Assembly (NCBI RefSeq): GCF_913058035.1
Contig: NZ_CAJXPA010000002.1
Location: 23,965-87,964 of the forward strand
DNA: 64,000 nucleotides
Source of the DNA: an uncultured Paraglaciecola sp.
GTDB taxonomy: Bacteria > Pseudomonadota > Gammaproteobacteria > Enterobacterales > Alteromonadaceae
Direction: 5' to 3'
Part shown: one piece after another, positions 45,528 through 53,491 of the stretch
How positions within the stretch are numbered: position 1 is the stretch's first letter
How the letters are laid out: each line of letters starts with the position of its first letter
The notes under the pieces: generated by a model
The model's database searches: none
Told to the model about the DNA's origin: nothing
What the model saw: only the letters and a program-made list of their open reading frames with translations
Translations under genes and position numbers: made by a program

Positions 45528-45578
45528 TATCTCTATATACAATATGAAGTATATGTTGATTTTTACCGAGATATTACT

Positions 45579-47552
45579 TTGCCAAATCAAGTGAAAAACA
45601 CCCAACCTGAACATGTTATTAAACAGTGTCAATTATTGATTAATAAAGGCGACTTAAGCGAAGCATCTGAAAAACTTAATGATATTCTTGCCCAAAATCC
45701 GGGACATATTGAAGGTATTTATTGCCTTGCAGTCTGCCAACGTAAACAACGTAACTATACCCAAGCCTTGGATAATCTTAATCAAGTCTTGGTGAAAGTG
45801 CCCGGTCACGGCAGGGCTTATCAAGAGCAAGGTTTTACACACAAAGCTTTAGGAGAAACTTCCAAAGCCATAACGGCATTTGAAAAAGCCGTCGCTTTGA
45901 ACCCTGCATTATTTGGAAGTTGGCGTGTACTCGCCGACGAGCCTGATTATACCCTGCGTCATGAAGCTAAGAAGCATGTTGATTGGCTCTCTAGTCTGCC
46001 TCCAGCGTTGGTTTCGGTTTCGAGCCTAATCCATCAAAAACAATTTCACCGCGCAGAACGGCTATGCCGGCACTTTCTCAAAGACCATCCTCATCACCCA
46101 GAAGCTATGCGTTTGCTGGCTGAATTAGGTAATAAGTTTCAAATTCTTGACGACGCAGAGTTTTTATTAGCCAGTTGCCTTGAATTTGAACCCAATTATA
46201 AAAGGGCCCGTCTGGATTATGTACATGTTTTACATAAGCGGCAAAAATATAACAAGGCACTGCTACAAGCACAAATCCTGCTTGATTCTGACCCCAACAA
46301 TTCAAATCTAAAAATTGGCCTTGGTAATGCCCAACAAGCAACAGGGGATTTCGCAGCGGCTATCTTGACCTTTGAAAGTGTGTTGCAAAGCAACCCAGCC
46401 AATTATTCAATATATCTTACACTCGGCCATGCTCTAAAAACAATGGGCCGTGTTGATGACGCTATTCAAGCGTATCGGAACAGTTATCACATCAAACCCG
46501 ATTTTGGGGATGCGTTCTGGAGTCTGGCCAATCTCAAAACATATCGATTTTCATCCGAAGAACATCAGCAAATGCGGGATCAAGAAGCAAGTACTACGAT
46601 AGCGATAAACGATAAAATTCACTTTTGCTTTGCCCTTGGAAAAGACCTAGAGGATAGCGAACGTTTTGACGAGGCCTTCTCTTTTTACCATCGTGGCAAC
46701 ACGTTAAAAAACGAGCAGGATCGCTACGATAGTAAACTTATGGATATGTCGTTTGATATTCAGAAAAATGATTTTGATGCGGCGTTTTTTAAACGTAACG
46801 AAAAAGCGGGTTGTCCTGCCCAAGATCCTATATTTATAGTCGGGCTACCGAGAGCGGGCTCAACACTTTTAGAACAAATCCTTTCTTCACACTCACAGGT
46901 CGACGGGACCATGGAATTGGCGAATATCATCGGTCTAGCGCACCAATTGAATGGACGACAAGTCGTGCAGGATACTCCTCGTTACCCTGGTATCCTAAAC
47001 AAGATATCGGCTGATGACCTGACTAAAATGGGAGAGCTTTATATTGAAGAGACTCAACATCACCGCCAGGGAGCCATGTTTTTCATCGACAAGATGCCGA
47101 ACAATTTCCGACATATTGCCCTTATCCATCTGATTTTGCCTAACGCCAAAATCATCGATGCGAGACGCGAACCCATGTCCTGTTGCTTTAGCGGTTTTAA
47201 ACAGCTATTCGGTGAGGGTCAGCAATTTTCTTATGACCTTGCTGATATTGGACACTATTATCGCCGTTATGTTGAAATCATGGATCATTGGGATAAAGTA
47301 TTGCCGGGCAAAATTTTACGAGTACAGTATGAGGATGTGGTGGCTGATTTGGAGACGCAGGTGCGGCGCATTCTGGACTATTGTGGCCTTCCTTTTGAGC
47401 AGGCTTGTATTGATTTCCATATTAATAAACGCGCGGTTCGTACACCAAGTTCTGAACAAGTTCGTCAACCCATTTATCAAAGTGGTCTTGAACAATGGCG
47501 TCATTATGAAACACACTTAGAGCCGTTAAAAAAAGCACTAAGTCGACCTTAA
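45579..47552 (+). CDS. TPR-repeat sulfotransferase family protein
   Basis: A 657-residue protein. The first half (about 1-390) is a series of tetratricopeptide repeats (for example G-R-A-Y-Q-E-Q-G-F-T-H-K-A-L-G-E). The second half is a PAPS-type sulfotransferase: F-I-V-G-L-P-R-A-G-S-T-L-L-E-Q near residue 415 binds the 5'-phosphosulfate, and D-A-R-R-E-P-M-S-C-C-F-S near 535 is the 3'-phosphate loop. Start uncertain: a TTG at 45525 lies inside the terminator, so the TTG at 45579 with CCGAG before it is preferred. No signal peptide. Receptor substrate and sulfotransferase acceptor are both unknown. Confidence 0.85.
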   Translation: MPNQVKNTQPEHVIKQCQLLINKGDLSEASEKLNDILAQNPGHIEGIYCLAVCQRKQRNYTQALDNLNQVLVKVPGHGRAYQEQGFTHKALGETSKAITAFEKAVALNPALFGSWRVLADEPDYTLRHEAKKHVDWLSSLPPALVSVSSLIHQKQFHRAERLCRHFLKDHPHHPEAMRLLAELGNKFQILDDAEFLLASCLEFEPNYKRARLDYVHVLHKRQKYNKALLQAQILLDSDPNNSNLKIGLGNAQQATGDFAAAILTFESVLQSNPANYSIYLTLGHALKTMGRVDDAIQAYRNSYHIKPDFGDAFWSLANLKTYRFSSEEHQQMRDQEASTTIAINDKIHFCFALGKDLEDSERFDEAFSFYHRGNTLKNEQDRYDSKLMDMSFDIQKNDFDAAFFKRNEKAGCPAQDPIFIVGLPRAGSTLLEQILSSHSQVDGTMELANIIGLAHQLNGRQVVQDTPRYPGILNKISADDLTKMGELYIEETQHHRQGAMFFIDKMPNNFRHIALIHLILPNAKIIDARREPMSCCFSGFKQLFGEGQQFSYDLADIGHYYRRYVEIMDHWDKVLPGKILRVQYEDVVADLETQVRRILDYCGLPFEQACIDFHINKRAVRTPSSEQVRQPIYQSGLEQWRHYETHLEPLKKALSRP

Positions 47553-47766
47553 TAACCCCTTTTAAAGGCATTAACGTGAGGCATTTAATCCCTAATTTAT
47601 GTCTCGTTATTTACATGGGTGTTATGTGGATAGAGGAGAGTTTGACATTCGTGTGTGTGTATTATATCGCAGGTAATGGATAACCCATTTTATTTTGATA
47701 TATAAAAATCAGTTTGAAACTGTTGAAATATTGGAGCAAATACACATCACTGCAATTTAAGCGATA

Positions 47767-48924
47767 TTATTTAATAACCATCACTGATTGACGTTGGTCT
47801 ATTTTAAAATCAATTTCTCGCAGAAAATTCATGCCTAATAGACCATCAGCATTTTCGATACCTTGCATTGGCAATATCACCACGGGTAAGTTTTTAACGC
47901 TGACATGGTAGATGCTCAATTCTTGAAATTCATACATGCTGGCCATAATGCTCCCACCTGCGGTTCCAATGCTGAAACGCCCTAAATATTTAGTTTTATA
48001 TCGATTATCCAAGGTCTCAAAATATTGTTTTGATACCGCGGTGACAGATGCCCCCGTATCAATTAAAAGTGCGACTGGGTTACCGCTTAAAATAGCCTCA
48101 ACCACATATTGATCGCCAAACTGCTTGAGAGGGATAGATAACCCTGTGTGGGTAGTTGTTTCGTCAATATCGTGTTCATTGGTTGATATCATTTGTTGCG
48201 ACAGTATAATTTTTCTAATATGTTGCGCATCCGGATCGTCAAAGTCTAACGAAGCTAATACGTTTTCCATTAATCCTTCTTGAAAAAGTTCAGCATATGC
48301 CAAAGCAAGTGACAAAATGTAAAGTCTGTTACTAGGCTCAAGTTGTAATAGCGGTTCAACAAACACCGCCAAAATATCCCAGGAATAGTTACTTTTTAAT
48401 TGTTGAATGGTGCTTTTGCTTAGCTGTTTGATATGTAATTCAATTTCACTTTGTTGTGTGACTGTCATCGGTTTTCTCAACAAGTCGTAATAATGAGCGA
48501 TGGCATCACTTAACAATGTAGTTTCTACCTTTAATTTTGCTTCTATCAACAAAAACTCAATATCTTGTGGATATTGCTTCAAATATCCTTGTAAAAATGT
48601 TCCTAATGCAACAAAGTTTTTATCTCTAAACAACACGTCTGCCTGAGCCAGTAACTCAGCTCGATTATTCACTGGTTTATTTAATGATGCATTATCATCA
48701 AGAGATCTTTTGTATAATGTCGCTGGTGTTTTTTTTGCTAACTGGTCGGTTAAATCCCAATTCAACATTGCCTCGGATGATCCGTTTTGTTTGATCTTGA
48801 CCTTGTTATCTAAAACTTGTAACTGGGTAAATAGGTGTTGCTTGGGGATGATGAATAGTAAATACAGATTTAACAACACAGAGGCACAAAGCAACACCAG
48901 CAATAGGCTTATATACCTATTCAT
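47767..48924 (-). CDS. Membrane-anchored retropepsin-like aspartyl protease
   Basis: A 385-residue protein. One N-terminal membrane anchor (residues 4-26) leads to a helical TPR-like region (about 85-240), then a C-terminal retropepsin domain with the single catalytic motif I-D-T-G-A-S at 288-293, the flap-like G-T-A-G-G and the closing hydrophobic G-L-L-G-M-N-F-L. The domain should act as a dimer in the periplasm. It is the last gene of a four-gene minus-strand operon and overlaps the thioesterase gene by four bases. Target proteins are unknown. Confidence 0.88.
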   Translation of the reverse strand: MNRYISLLLVLLCASVLLNLYLLFIIPKQHLFTQLQVLDNKVKIKQNGSSEAMLNWDLTDQLAKKTPATLYKRSLDDNASLNKPVNNRAELLAQADVLFRDKNFVALGTFLQGYLKQYPQDIEFLLIEAKLKVETTLLSDAIAHYYDLLRKPMTVTQQSEIELHIKQLSKSTIQQLKSNYSWDILAVFVEPLLQLEPSNRLYILSLALAYAELFQEGLMENVLASLDFDDPDAQHIRKIILSQQMISTNEHDIDETTTHTGLSIPLKQFGDQYVVEAILSGNPVALLIDTGASVTAVSKQYFETLDNRYKTKYLGRFSIGTAGGSIMASMYEFQELSIYHVSVKNLPVVILPMQGIENADGLLGMNFLREIDFKIDQRQSVMVIK

Positions 48925-49436
48925 TTTTCTTCTAGTGGCTGAGTTTGATGTTGATTGGCCAGAGATTGTGAGGACTGCACTCTAGGCACAGAAAAAATGG
49001 TGGATTCAGATACTGCTGCCGGTCCATAAACATTAACAAACTCTTTTGGCATACGTTTAGGTCTGCCTGTTGATAAAGCGATACACACAAACTCAGTTCG
49101 AGCTGTTAACAATGTTTTTCGATCACCTTGGCGAATAAACTGAAATAGCCGAGTTAACTTTAGTTTGTTGTCACACTGAACAATCCAAGTAGCACAATCA
49201 ATCAGATCATTGACGTGTGCTGCAGCTAAATAATTGATTTCATGTCGACTAATTGCCATACCTCTGTCTAAAGCTTGATATTGCTCAATTGTTAAGCCTA
49301 AATGATTAGAATGCGCCCATGAAGTCGCCTCTAGCTGACTAACGTAGGTCACATTATTGGCATGCTGATAATGATCAATTTGATCAGGTGTGACTTGCCA
49401 TAAATTTAAAAAAGGATTTGGGAGCTGCCAAGACAT
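48921..49436 (-). CDS. Acyl-CoA thioesterase, 4HBT hot-dog fold
   Basis: A 171-residue thioesterase of the 4-hydroxybenzoyl-CoA thioesterase family. D-Q-I-D-H-Y-Q-H-A-N-N-V-T-Y-V-S near residue 18 is the family's start motif with its Asp and Asn-Asn-x-x-Tyr, and hot-dog strands follow (I-S-R-H-E-I-N-Y-L-A). The last 30 residues after the fold are Gln- and Ser-rich and probably disordered. It overlaps the protease gene (ATGA) and follows the FFLEELY gene after seven bases, so it is operonic. Substrate not known. Confidence 0.87.
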   Translation of the reverse strand: MSWQLPNPFLNLWQVTPDQIDHYQHANNVTYVSQLEATSWAHSNHLGLTIEQYQALDRGMAISRHEINYLAAAHVNDLIDCATWIVQCDNKLKLTRLFQFIRQGDRKTLLTARTEFVCIALSTGRPKRMPKEFVNVYGPAAVSESTIFSVPRVQSSQSLANQHQTQPLEEK

Positions 49437-49443
49437 AAATTAA

Positions 49444-50139
49444 CTATACATCTGGTAATGGATTAGGTGAATCTGGATTAGCTAACTGTTGCATAATCTC
49501 ATGTTCTTTATTTACGACGGGAGTGATAAAGTCTTCCACCTTGCCAAGGTTTTTAAAGGATTTAAAGCCTTTTTCAAGAAATTCATGAAGAGCTAAAACT
49601 CCTGCCATTTTTGCTGGTTTTCGCGAAATAAATAACAAGCTTGAAATACCTTTCATTTTAACTACATCAGCTAAGTCATTACCCAAGGTGCGGATATAGT
49701 CGATTTGTTGTTGTCTGTTAGCAAGGTTATCGCAACTGACATAAGCTTTTGCATAACTATCACGGTTAATCTCGGTATTAAGTAATTGTTTAGCTAAATC
49801 AAAATCTAATTCAAAGGATAATGTATTTAAATACAAGGCTGAAGCCAATGACTGCAATGCCTTTTGGGGCAAAAATGTTGACATTTTTGGTACCACGCGG
49901 GCTATATCTTGATCGCGCTGGCTAAAATCAGTAGGTCCGTATAGCTCATTAATAAAAAATTCTACAGCGGGTTTAAAACGTTTTTGTTGATACATATGCT
50001 GATGGCTTGCCAATAAACGTTTGCATTGCCAAGTTTGTACCGTTCTGATTGTAGTCATTAATTCTGCCTTTTCTGCAATTTCTTGCATGGTACGAATACC
50101 GTGTAAATGGCGAATAATTTGTTTGGTACTATCATTCAT
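49444..50139 (-). CDS. FFLEELY-motif protein
   Basis: A 231-residue soluble helical protein. Residues about 60-75 read E-F-F-I-N-E-L-Y-G-P-T-D-F-S-Q-R-D, a variant of the F-F-L-E-E-L-Y-G-P motif for which the family is named. No membrane segment or signal is visible. The family is uncharacterised. It lies between the CBM9-like gene and the thioesterase, 10 and 7 bp away, so it is in the same operon. Confidence 0.8.
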   Translation of the reverse strand: MNDSTKQIIRHLHGIRTMQEIAEKAELMTTIRTVQTWQCKRLLASHQHMYQQKRFKPAVEFFINELYGPTDFSQRDQDIARVVPKMSTFLPQKALQSLASALYLNTLSFELDFDLAKQLLNTEINRDSYAKAYVSCDNLANRQQQIDYIRTLGNDLADVVKMKGISSLLFISRKPAKMAGVLALHEFLEKGFKSFKNLGKVEDFITPVVNKEHEIMQQLANPDSPNPLPDV

Positions 50140-50149
50140 TGTAGAAAAC

Positions 50150-50881
50150 TCATTTTTTTAAAATTATGTTGCCAAACACATTGGCGTCAATCCAGCCGCG
50201 GTTAGAATCACCATCTACCGGTTTGATTTTATGCGAACCCATAAAATGCTCTCGCGTGTCGCTGCCGTCATTGTCACAATAAGCCAACATAAAACCTATT
50301 TTTTGCTCAGGTTTCAAAGTGATGGGGAGTATAGGATGAACGTCACTATAATTATTTGGAAATAATTTAACAGCAACTTCCCAAATTATCTTTTCATGAT
50401 GTTTAAAATGTCGCTGCCAGCGACTTGTTACATGATCATTGTATAAACGAGCCTCTTGATCTTCGCCTAAATCGACCGCCTGGTTATCCAGGGCGATATG
50501 ATAAGCGAATGCACTGTGATTATATTGGTGATTGCCACCTGATGCATCACTGTCGATGAATATTTCTAAACAATCATCATCCCAGTAATTTACTGTAGGT
50601 TCTGCCATTTTATCAAATAATATATCATCAATAATTTCTACTTGAATATACAGATATTGGGCGTCCCATAATATCTTATAGCGCCCTGAAAAATCCTCGG
50701 GCTGAGGCTGTGAGCCGGCCATTAAGTAAGCGATGGATTGCCATGTCGCATTATCCCATGCTTGTTCTGCTAGTCCGTCTACTTTGACAGGTGAAGCCGT
50801 ATGTTTAACGTGTGTGGATTTTGTTTGCGAAAAACCATGTACACAAAATAATATAAAACTAATTAGAATTATTCGAAGCAA
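50150..50881 (-). CDS. CBM9-like exported protein
   Basis: A 243-residue exported protein. After the signal peptide (ending near G-F-S-Q) the domain follows the carbohydrate-binding module 9 pattern: V-K-V-D-G-L-A-E-Q-A-W-D-N-A near residue 33, W-D-A-Q-Y-L-Y-I-Q-V near 70, and Y-W-D-D-D-C-L-E-I-F-I-D near 97. CBM9-like proteins bind sugars or sit next to oxidoreductases. It is the first gene of the four-gene operon. Ligand unknown. Confidence 0.85.
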   Translation of the reverse strand: MLRIILISFILFCVHGFSQTKSTHVKHTASPVKVDGLAEQAWDNATWQSIAYLMAGSQPQPEDFSGRYKILWDAQYLYIQVEIIDDILFDKMAEPTVNYWDDDCLEIFIDSDASGGNHQYNHSAFAYHIALDNQAVDLGEDQEARLYNDHVTSRWQRHFKHHEKIIWEVAVKLFPNNYSDVHPILPITLKPEQKIGFMLAYCDNDGSDTREHFMGSHKIKPVDGDSNRGWIDANVFGNIILKK

Positions 50882-51066
50882 AGGTCTTACACCTAATCAA
50901 AACTAAAATATGTTAAATATAGCTTGGCGTAATCTTTGTGCGAAAACAATAGGTGAAGCCAAACGCAGAAGCTAAATATTGGACTAACCTGAATTATTCT
51001 TGGGTTAATCTCTGACTAAGGCTGCACCTGAAGCCATTTTGTGTATAAAATACATTAATTATAAAT

Positions 51067-51672
51067 ATGAATGTGAAGATGAGTCTTAATTTAAACAATA
51101 TTTTATCCGATAAACAAACACTTTGTTCGCTGTCTTCAGGTGGGCAAATATTATACAACCATCAAGATCTGATTGTATTGTTCAATACGGCTTTTACAAA
51201 AAAACAAAATACTGTTTTAGTTAGGGGTGACCACGAACCTATTTATATTCCTGCTAAAAATGCAGCTCAAAATCACCAGGTTGTGTTTGCTCATGGCTAC
51301 TTTGCAAGTGCATTACATGAAATTGCTCATTGGTGTATTGCCGGCCAAAGAAGGCGTCTTTTAGAAGATTACGGTTATTGGTATAGTCCCGACGGAAGAG
51401 ACGAAGAACAACAAACTGAATTTGAAAAAGTAGAAGTAAAACCACAAGCTATCGAGTGGGCTTTCTCTTGCGCATCAGGAAAACCTTTTTCAGTCAGCAC
51501 CGACAACTTAAATGGTGCACCAGTAGATAAGCAAGTTTTTCATCTTGCGGTAAAAAAACAGGTATTAATTTATCTCGAGAGTGGTTTTCCCTCTCGGGCC
51601 TCTCACTTTATAGATATATTACATGGGTTTTACCAAACGGTAGAGCTTCGCAAGGAGATGTTTGATGCTTGA
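51067..51672 (+). CDS. epmC: Elongation factor P hydroxylase EpmC
   Basis: A 201-residue protein. EpmC adds the hydroxyl group to the lysyl-lysine on EF-P. The core is E-P-I-Y-I-P-A near residue 59, A-L-H-E-I-A-H-W-C-I-A-G near 95-106 (metal-binding His pair), D-Y-G-Y-W-Y-S-P-D-G-R and V-E-V-K-P-Q-A. An internal ATG at 51079 is an equally good start. The next gene overlaps its end. Same region as yfcL, mnmC and fabB, as in E. coli. Confidence 0.92.
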   Translation: MNVKMSLNLNNILSDKQTLCSLSSGGQILYNHQDLIVLFNTAFTKKQNTVLVRGDHEPIYIPAKNAAQNHQVVFAHGYFASALHEIAHWCIAGQRRRLLEDYGYWYSPDGRDEEQQTEFEKVEVKPQAIEWAFSCASGKPFSVSTDNLNGAPVDKQVFHLAVKKQVLIYLESGFPSRASHFIDILHGFYQTVELRKEMFDA

Positions 51673-52834
51673 CCAGCATAAGTCTTGCAGAGTATTTAAG
51701 TTGGGTTTACTGATCAATCCTTATGCAGGGATCGGCGGGGCCTTGGCATTAAAGGGTAGTGATGGAGTTGAAATCCGCGAAAAAGCTCTAGCGATGGGAG
51801 CAGAAAAAAAAGCGCTAGATAAAACACGTTTGACTCTTGAGCATATTGTATCCATTAAAGATCAAGTGCAAATTTATGTTGCCTCAGGTGAAATGGGTGA
51901 AACGTTAGCTAAGACAATGGGTTTCAATTATAGCGTTATTTATCAGCCCATAAACGCGCAAACAGAAAGTCAAGACTCTGAAGCTACAGCGCATGCTTTG
52001 TTAGCAGAGCACGTTGATTTGATCTTGTTTGCTGGCGGCGACGGTACCGCGAGAAATGTCTGCCATGTGATTGGTAATTCAGTACCTGTTTTAGGTATCC
52101 CCGCGGGCTGTAAAATTCACTCTGCTGTTTATGCTATTACTCCTGCGGCAGCGGGTAGAGTTTTAAAACAAGTTATAAAAGGTGAAATTGTTAGTGTCAG
52201 TGACGCTGAGGTCATGGACATTGATGAGGCACTGTTTAGAAAGGGTAGAGTTAATGCCCGTCAATTTGGTGAAATGCAGGTACCCACTGAACTAAGATAT
52301 ATTCAAGCTGTTAAAATGGGTGGTAAAGAGTCAGATGAATTAGTTTTAGCGGATATCGCTGCGCATATTATTGAAATTATTGAGGATAACCCTGAACATT
52401 TATTTGTAATGGGATCAGGCTCTACGGTTGAATTTATTATGCAAGAGTTAGGCATCAGAAATACCTTGTTAGGTGTTGATGTAATTAAAAATAAAAAGCT
52501 GCTAGCAAGTGATGTCACTGCTCCTGAATTGCTAACAATGACCGCCAAACAAAACTGCAAGTTGGTGTTGACCTTAATTGGTGGGCAAGGACATATTATA
52601 GGTCGTGGAAATCAACAGTTGAGTGCTGATTTTCTAAAGCAACTAGGAAAAGACAATATTCTGTTGGTCGCTACTAAAAGTAAACTTCAAAATTTATCAG
52701 GTCGCCCTCTAATCGTCGACTCTGGTGATATGCCAACAGATCAACAGCTGTCAGGATTGATCAGTATTATCACTGGTTATCATGACCAAGTGTTATACCC
52801 CGTAGCAGATTTACATTCCAAGGAAATAGTTTGA
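51665..52834 (+). CDS. ATP-NAD/diacylglycerol kinase-fold protein, COG3199 type
   Basis: A 389-residue protein of the NAD-kinase superfamily branch COG3199. L-L-I-N-P-Y-A-G-I-G-G begins the fold, F-A-G-G-D-G-T-A-R-N near residue 120 is the G-G-D-G phosphate loop, and P-A-G-C-K-I-H-S-A-V-Y follows. It may phosphorylate NAD or another nucleotide or polyol, but the activity of this branch is not settled. An ATG one codon after a TTG, inside the end of epmC, is taken as start. The end overlaps yfcL, so epmC, this gene and yfcL form one operon. Confidence 0.87.
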   Translation: MLDQHKSCRVFKLGLLINPYAGIGGALALKGSDGVEIREKALAMGAEKKALDKTRLTLEHIVSIKDQVQIYVASGEMGETLAKTMGFNYSVIYQPINAQTESQDSEATAHALLAEHVDLILFAGGDGTARNVCHVIGNSVPVLGIPAGCKIHSAVYAITPAAAGRVLKQVIKGEIVSVSDAEVMDIDEALFRKGRVNARQFGEMQVPTELRYIQAVKMGGKESDELVLADIAAHIIEIIEDNPEHLFVMGSGSTVEFIMQELGIRNTLLGVDVIKNKKLLASDVTAPELLTMTAKQNCKLVLTLIGGQGHIIGRGNQQLSADFLKQLGKDNILLVATKSKLQNLSGRPLIVDSGDMPTDQQLSGLISIITGYHDQVLYPVADLHSKEIV

Positions 52835-53142
52835 CGTTCTCTAATCAGAAACAAGTAGCCAACCAGCAACCACATGAACTCGCATCATTTATTCAGAGAA
52901 CTGAGCGTTATTTAGACCAAGTAGTAGAGCATGGAAACGATCAACAGTTATTTATTGCAAGTTACTTGCAAGGGCATTTTGCCGTAGTTGCGGGACATTG
53001 CCAAGTAAAGCAAATGATACTCATTGAACCATTAGTGGAGCTGATGCATACCAGTTTGTCCAAGGCCTTTGAAAATAAAGAATTGTCTTTGGAAGATCAA
53101 GAGCAAGTGCTACGTTTATGGCTTACCTTACAAGTGGGGTAA
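52831..53142 (+). CDS. yfcL: YfcL family protein
   Basis: A 103-residue small acidic protein, helical throughout (F-I-Q-R-T-E-R-Y-L-D-Q-V-V, I-A-S-Y-L-Q-G-H-F-A-V-V-A-G). In enterobacteria yfcL lies next to epmC and mnmC, as here. The start is a TTG overlapping the stop of the preceding gene. Function not established. Confidence 0.82.
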   Translation: MTFSNQKQVANQQPHELASFIQRTERYLDQVVEHGNDQQLFIASYLQGHFAVVAGHCQVKQMILIEPLVELMHTSLSKAFENKELSLEDQEQVLRLWLTLQVG

Positions 53143-53219
53143 GGTATAACACAACTTAATGATGAGATTATCATCTGTATGATTACTAAGTTTATGCCCA
53201 CCATCATCAGTTTTCGCAG

Positions 53220-53250
53220 GATGCAAAGTTGATGCAAAGTTGATGCAAAG
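53220..53250. repeat. 11-bp GATGCAAAGTT tandem repeat, 2.8 copies
   Basis: Units at 53220, 53231 and 53242. 78 bp after the yfcL stop. Confidence 0.93.
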
Positions 53251-53296
53251 GGTGGTCTGGTAGTTTTTAAAGGTAGTCGATTACAACATCCACCTT

Positions 53297-53323
53297 CGAC
53301 GGACATTTTCTTAGGGTCCGTCG
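53297..53323. terminator. Possible terminator hairpin
   Basis: Perfect 8-bp stem CGACGGAC/GTCCGTCG with an 11-base loop, between the convergent yfcL and mnmC. The following DNA is T-rich but not a clean T-run. Confidence 0.5.
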
Positions 53324-53491
53324 CTATTTAGTGCCATCCTCTTGTTATTGGTTTGTACCAAGCCTAGAAACGTATAAAAAAGATAAAAGTTTAATGCAAC
53401 TATAGCGAAATAAGTCGAGGTTTCTCTGGGTTAATGTGTTGCTGTAAGGTAAATATTTCAAGCTCAATAATAAAAATATTCTGTCTCAATA

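Larger units (their letters stand above)
53143..53491. other. Intergenic region between yfcL and mnmC
   Basis: Convergent gene ends. It holds an 11-bp tandem repeat and a GC-rich hairpin. No gene seen. Confidence 0.5.
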
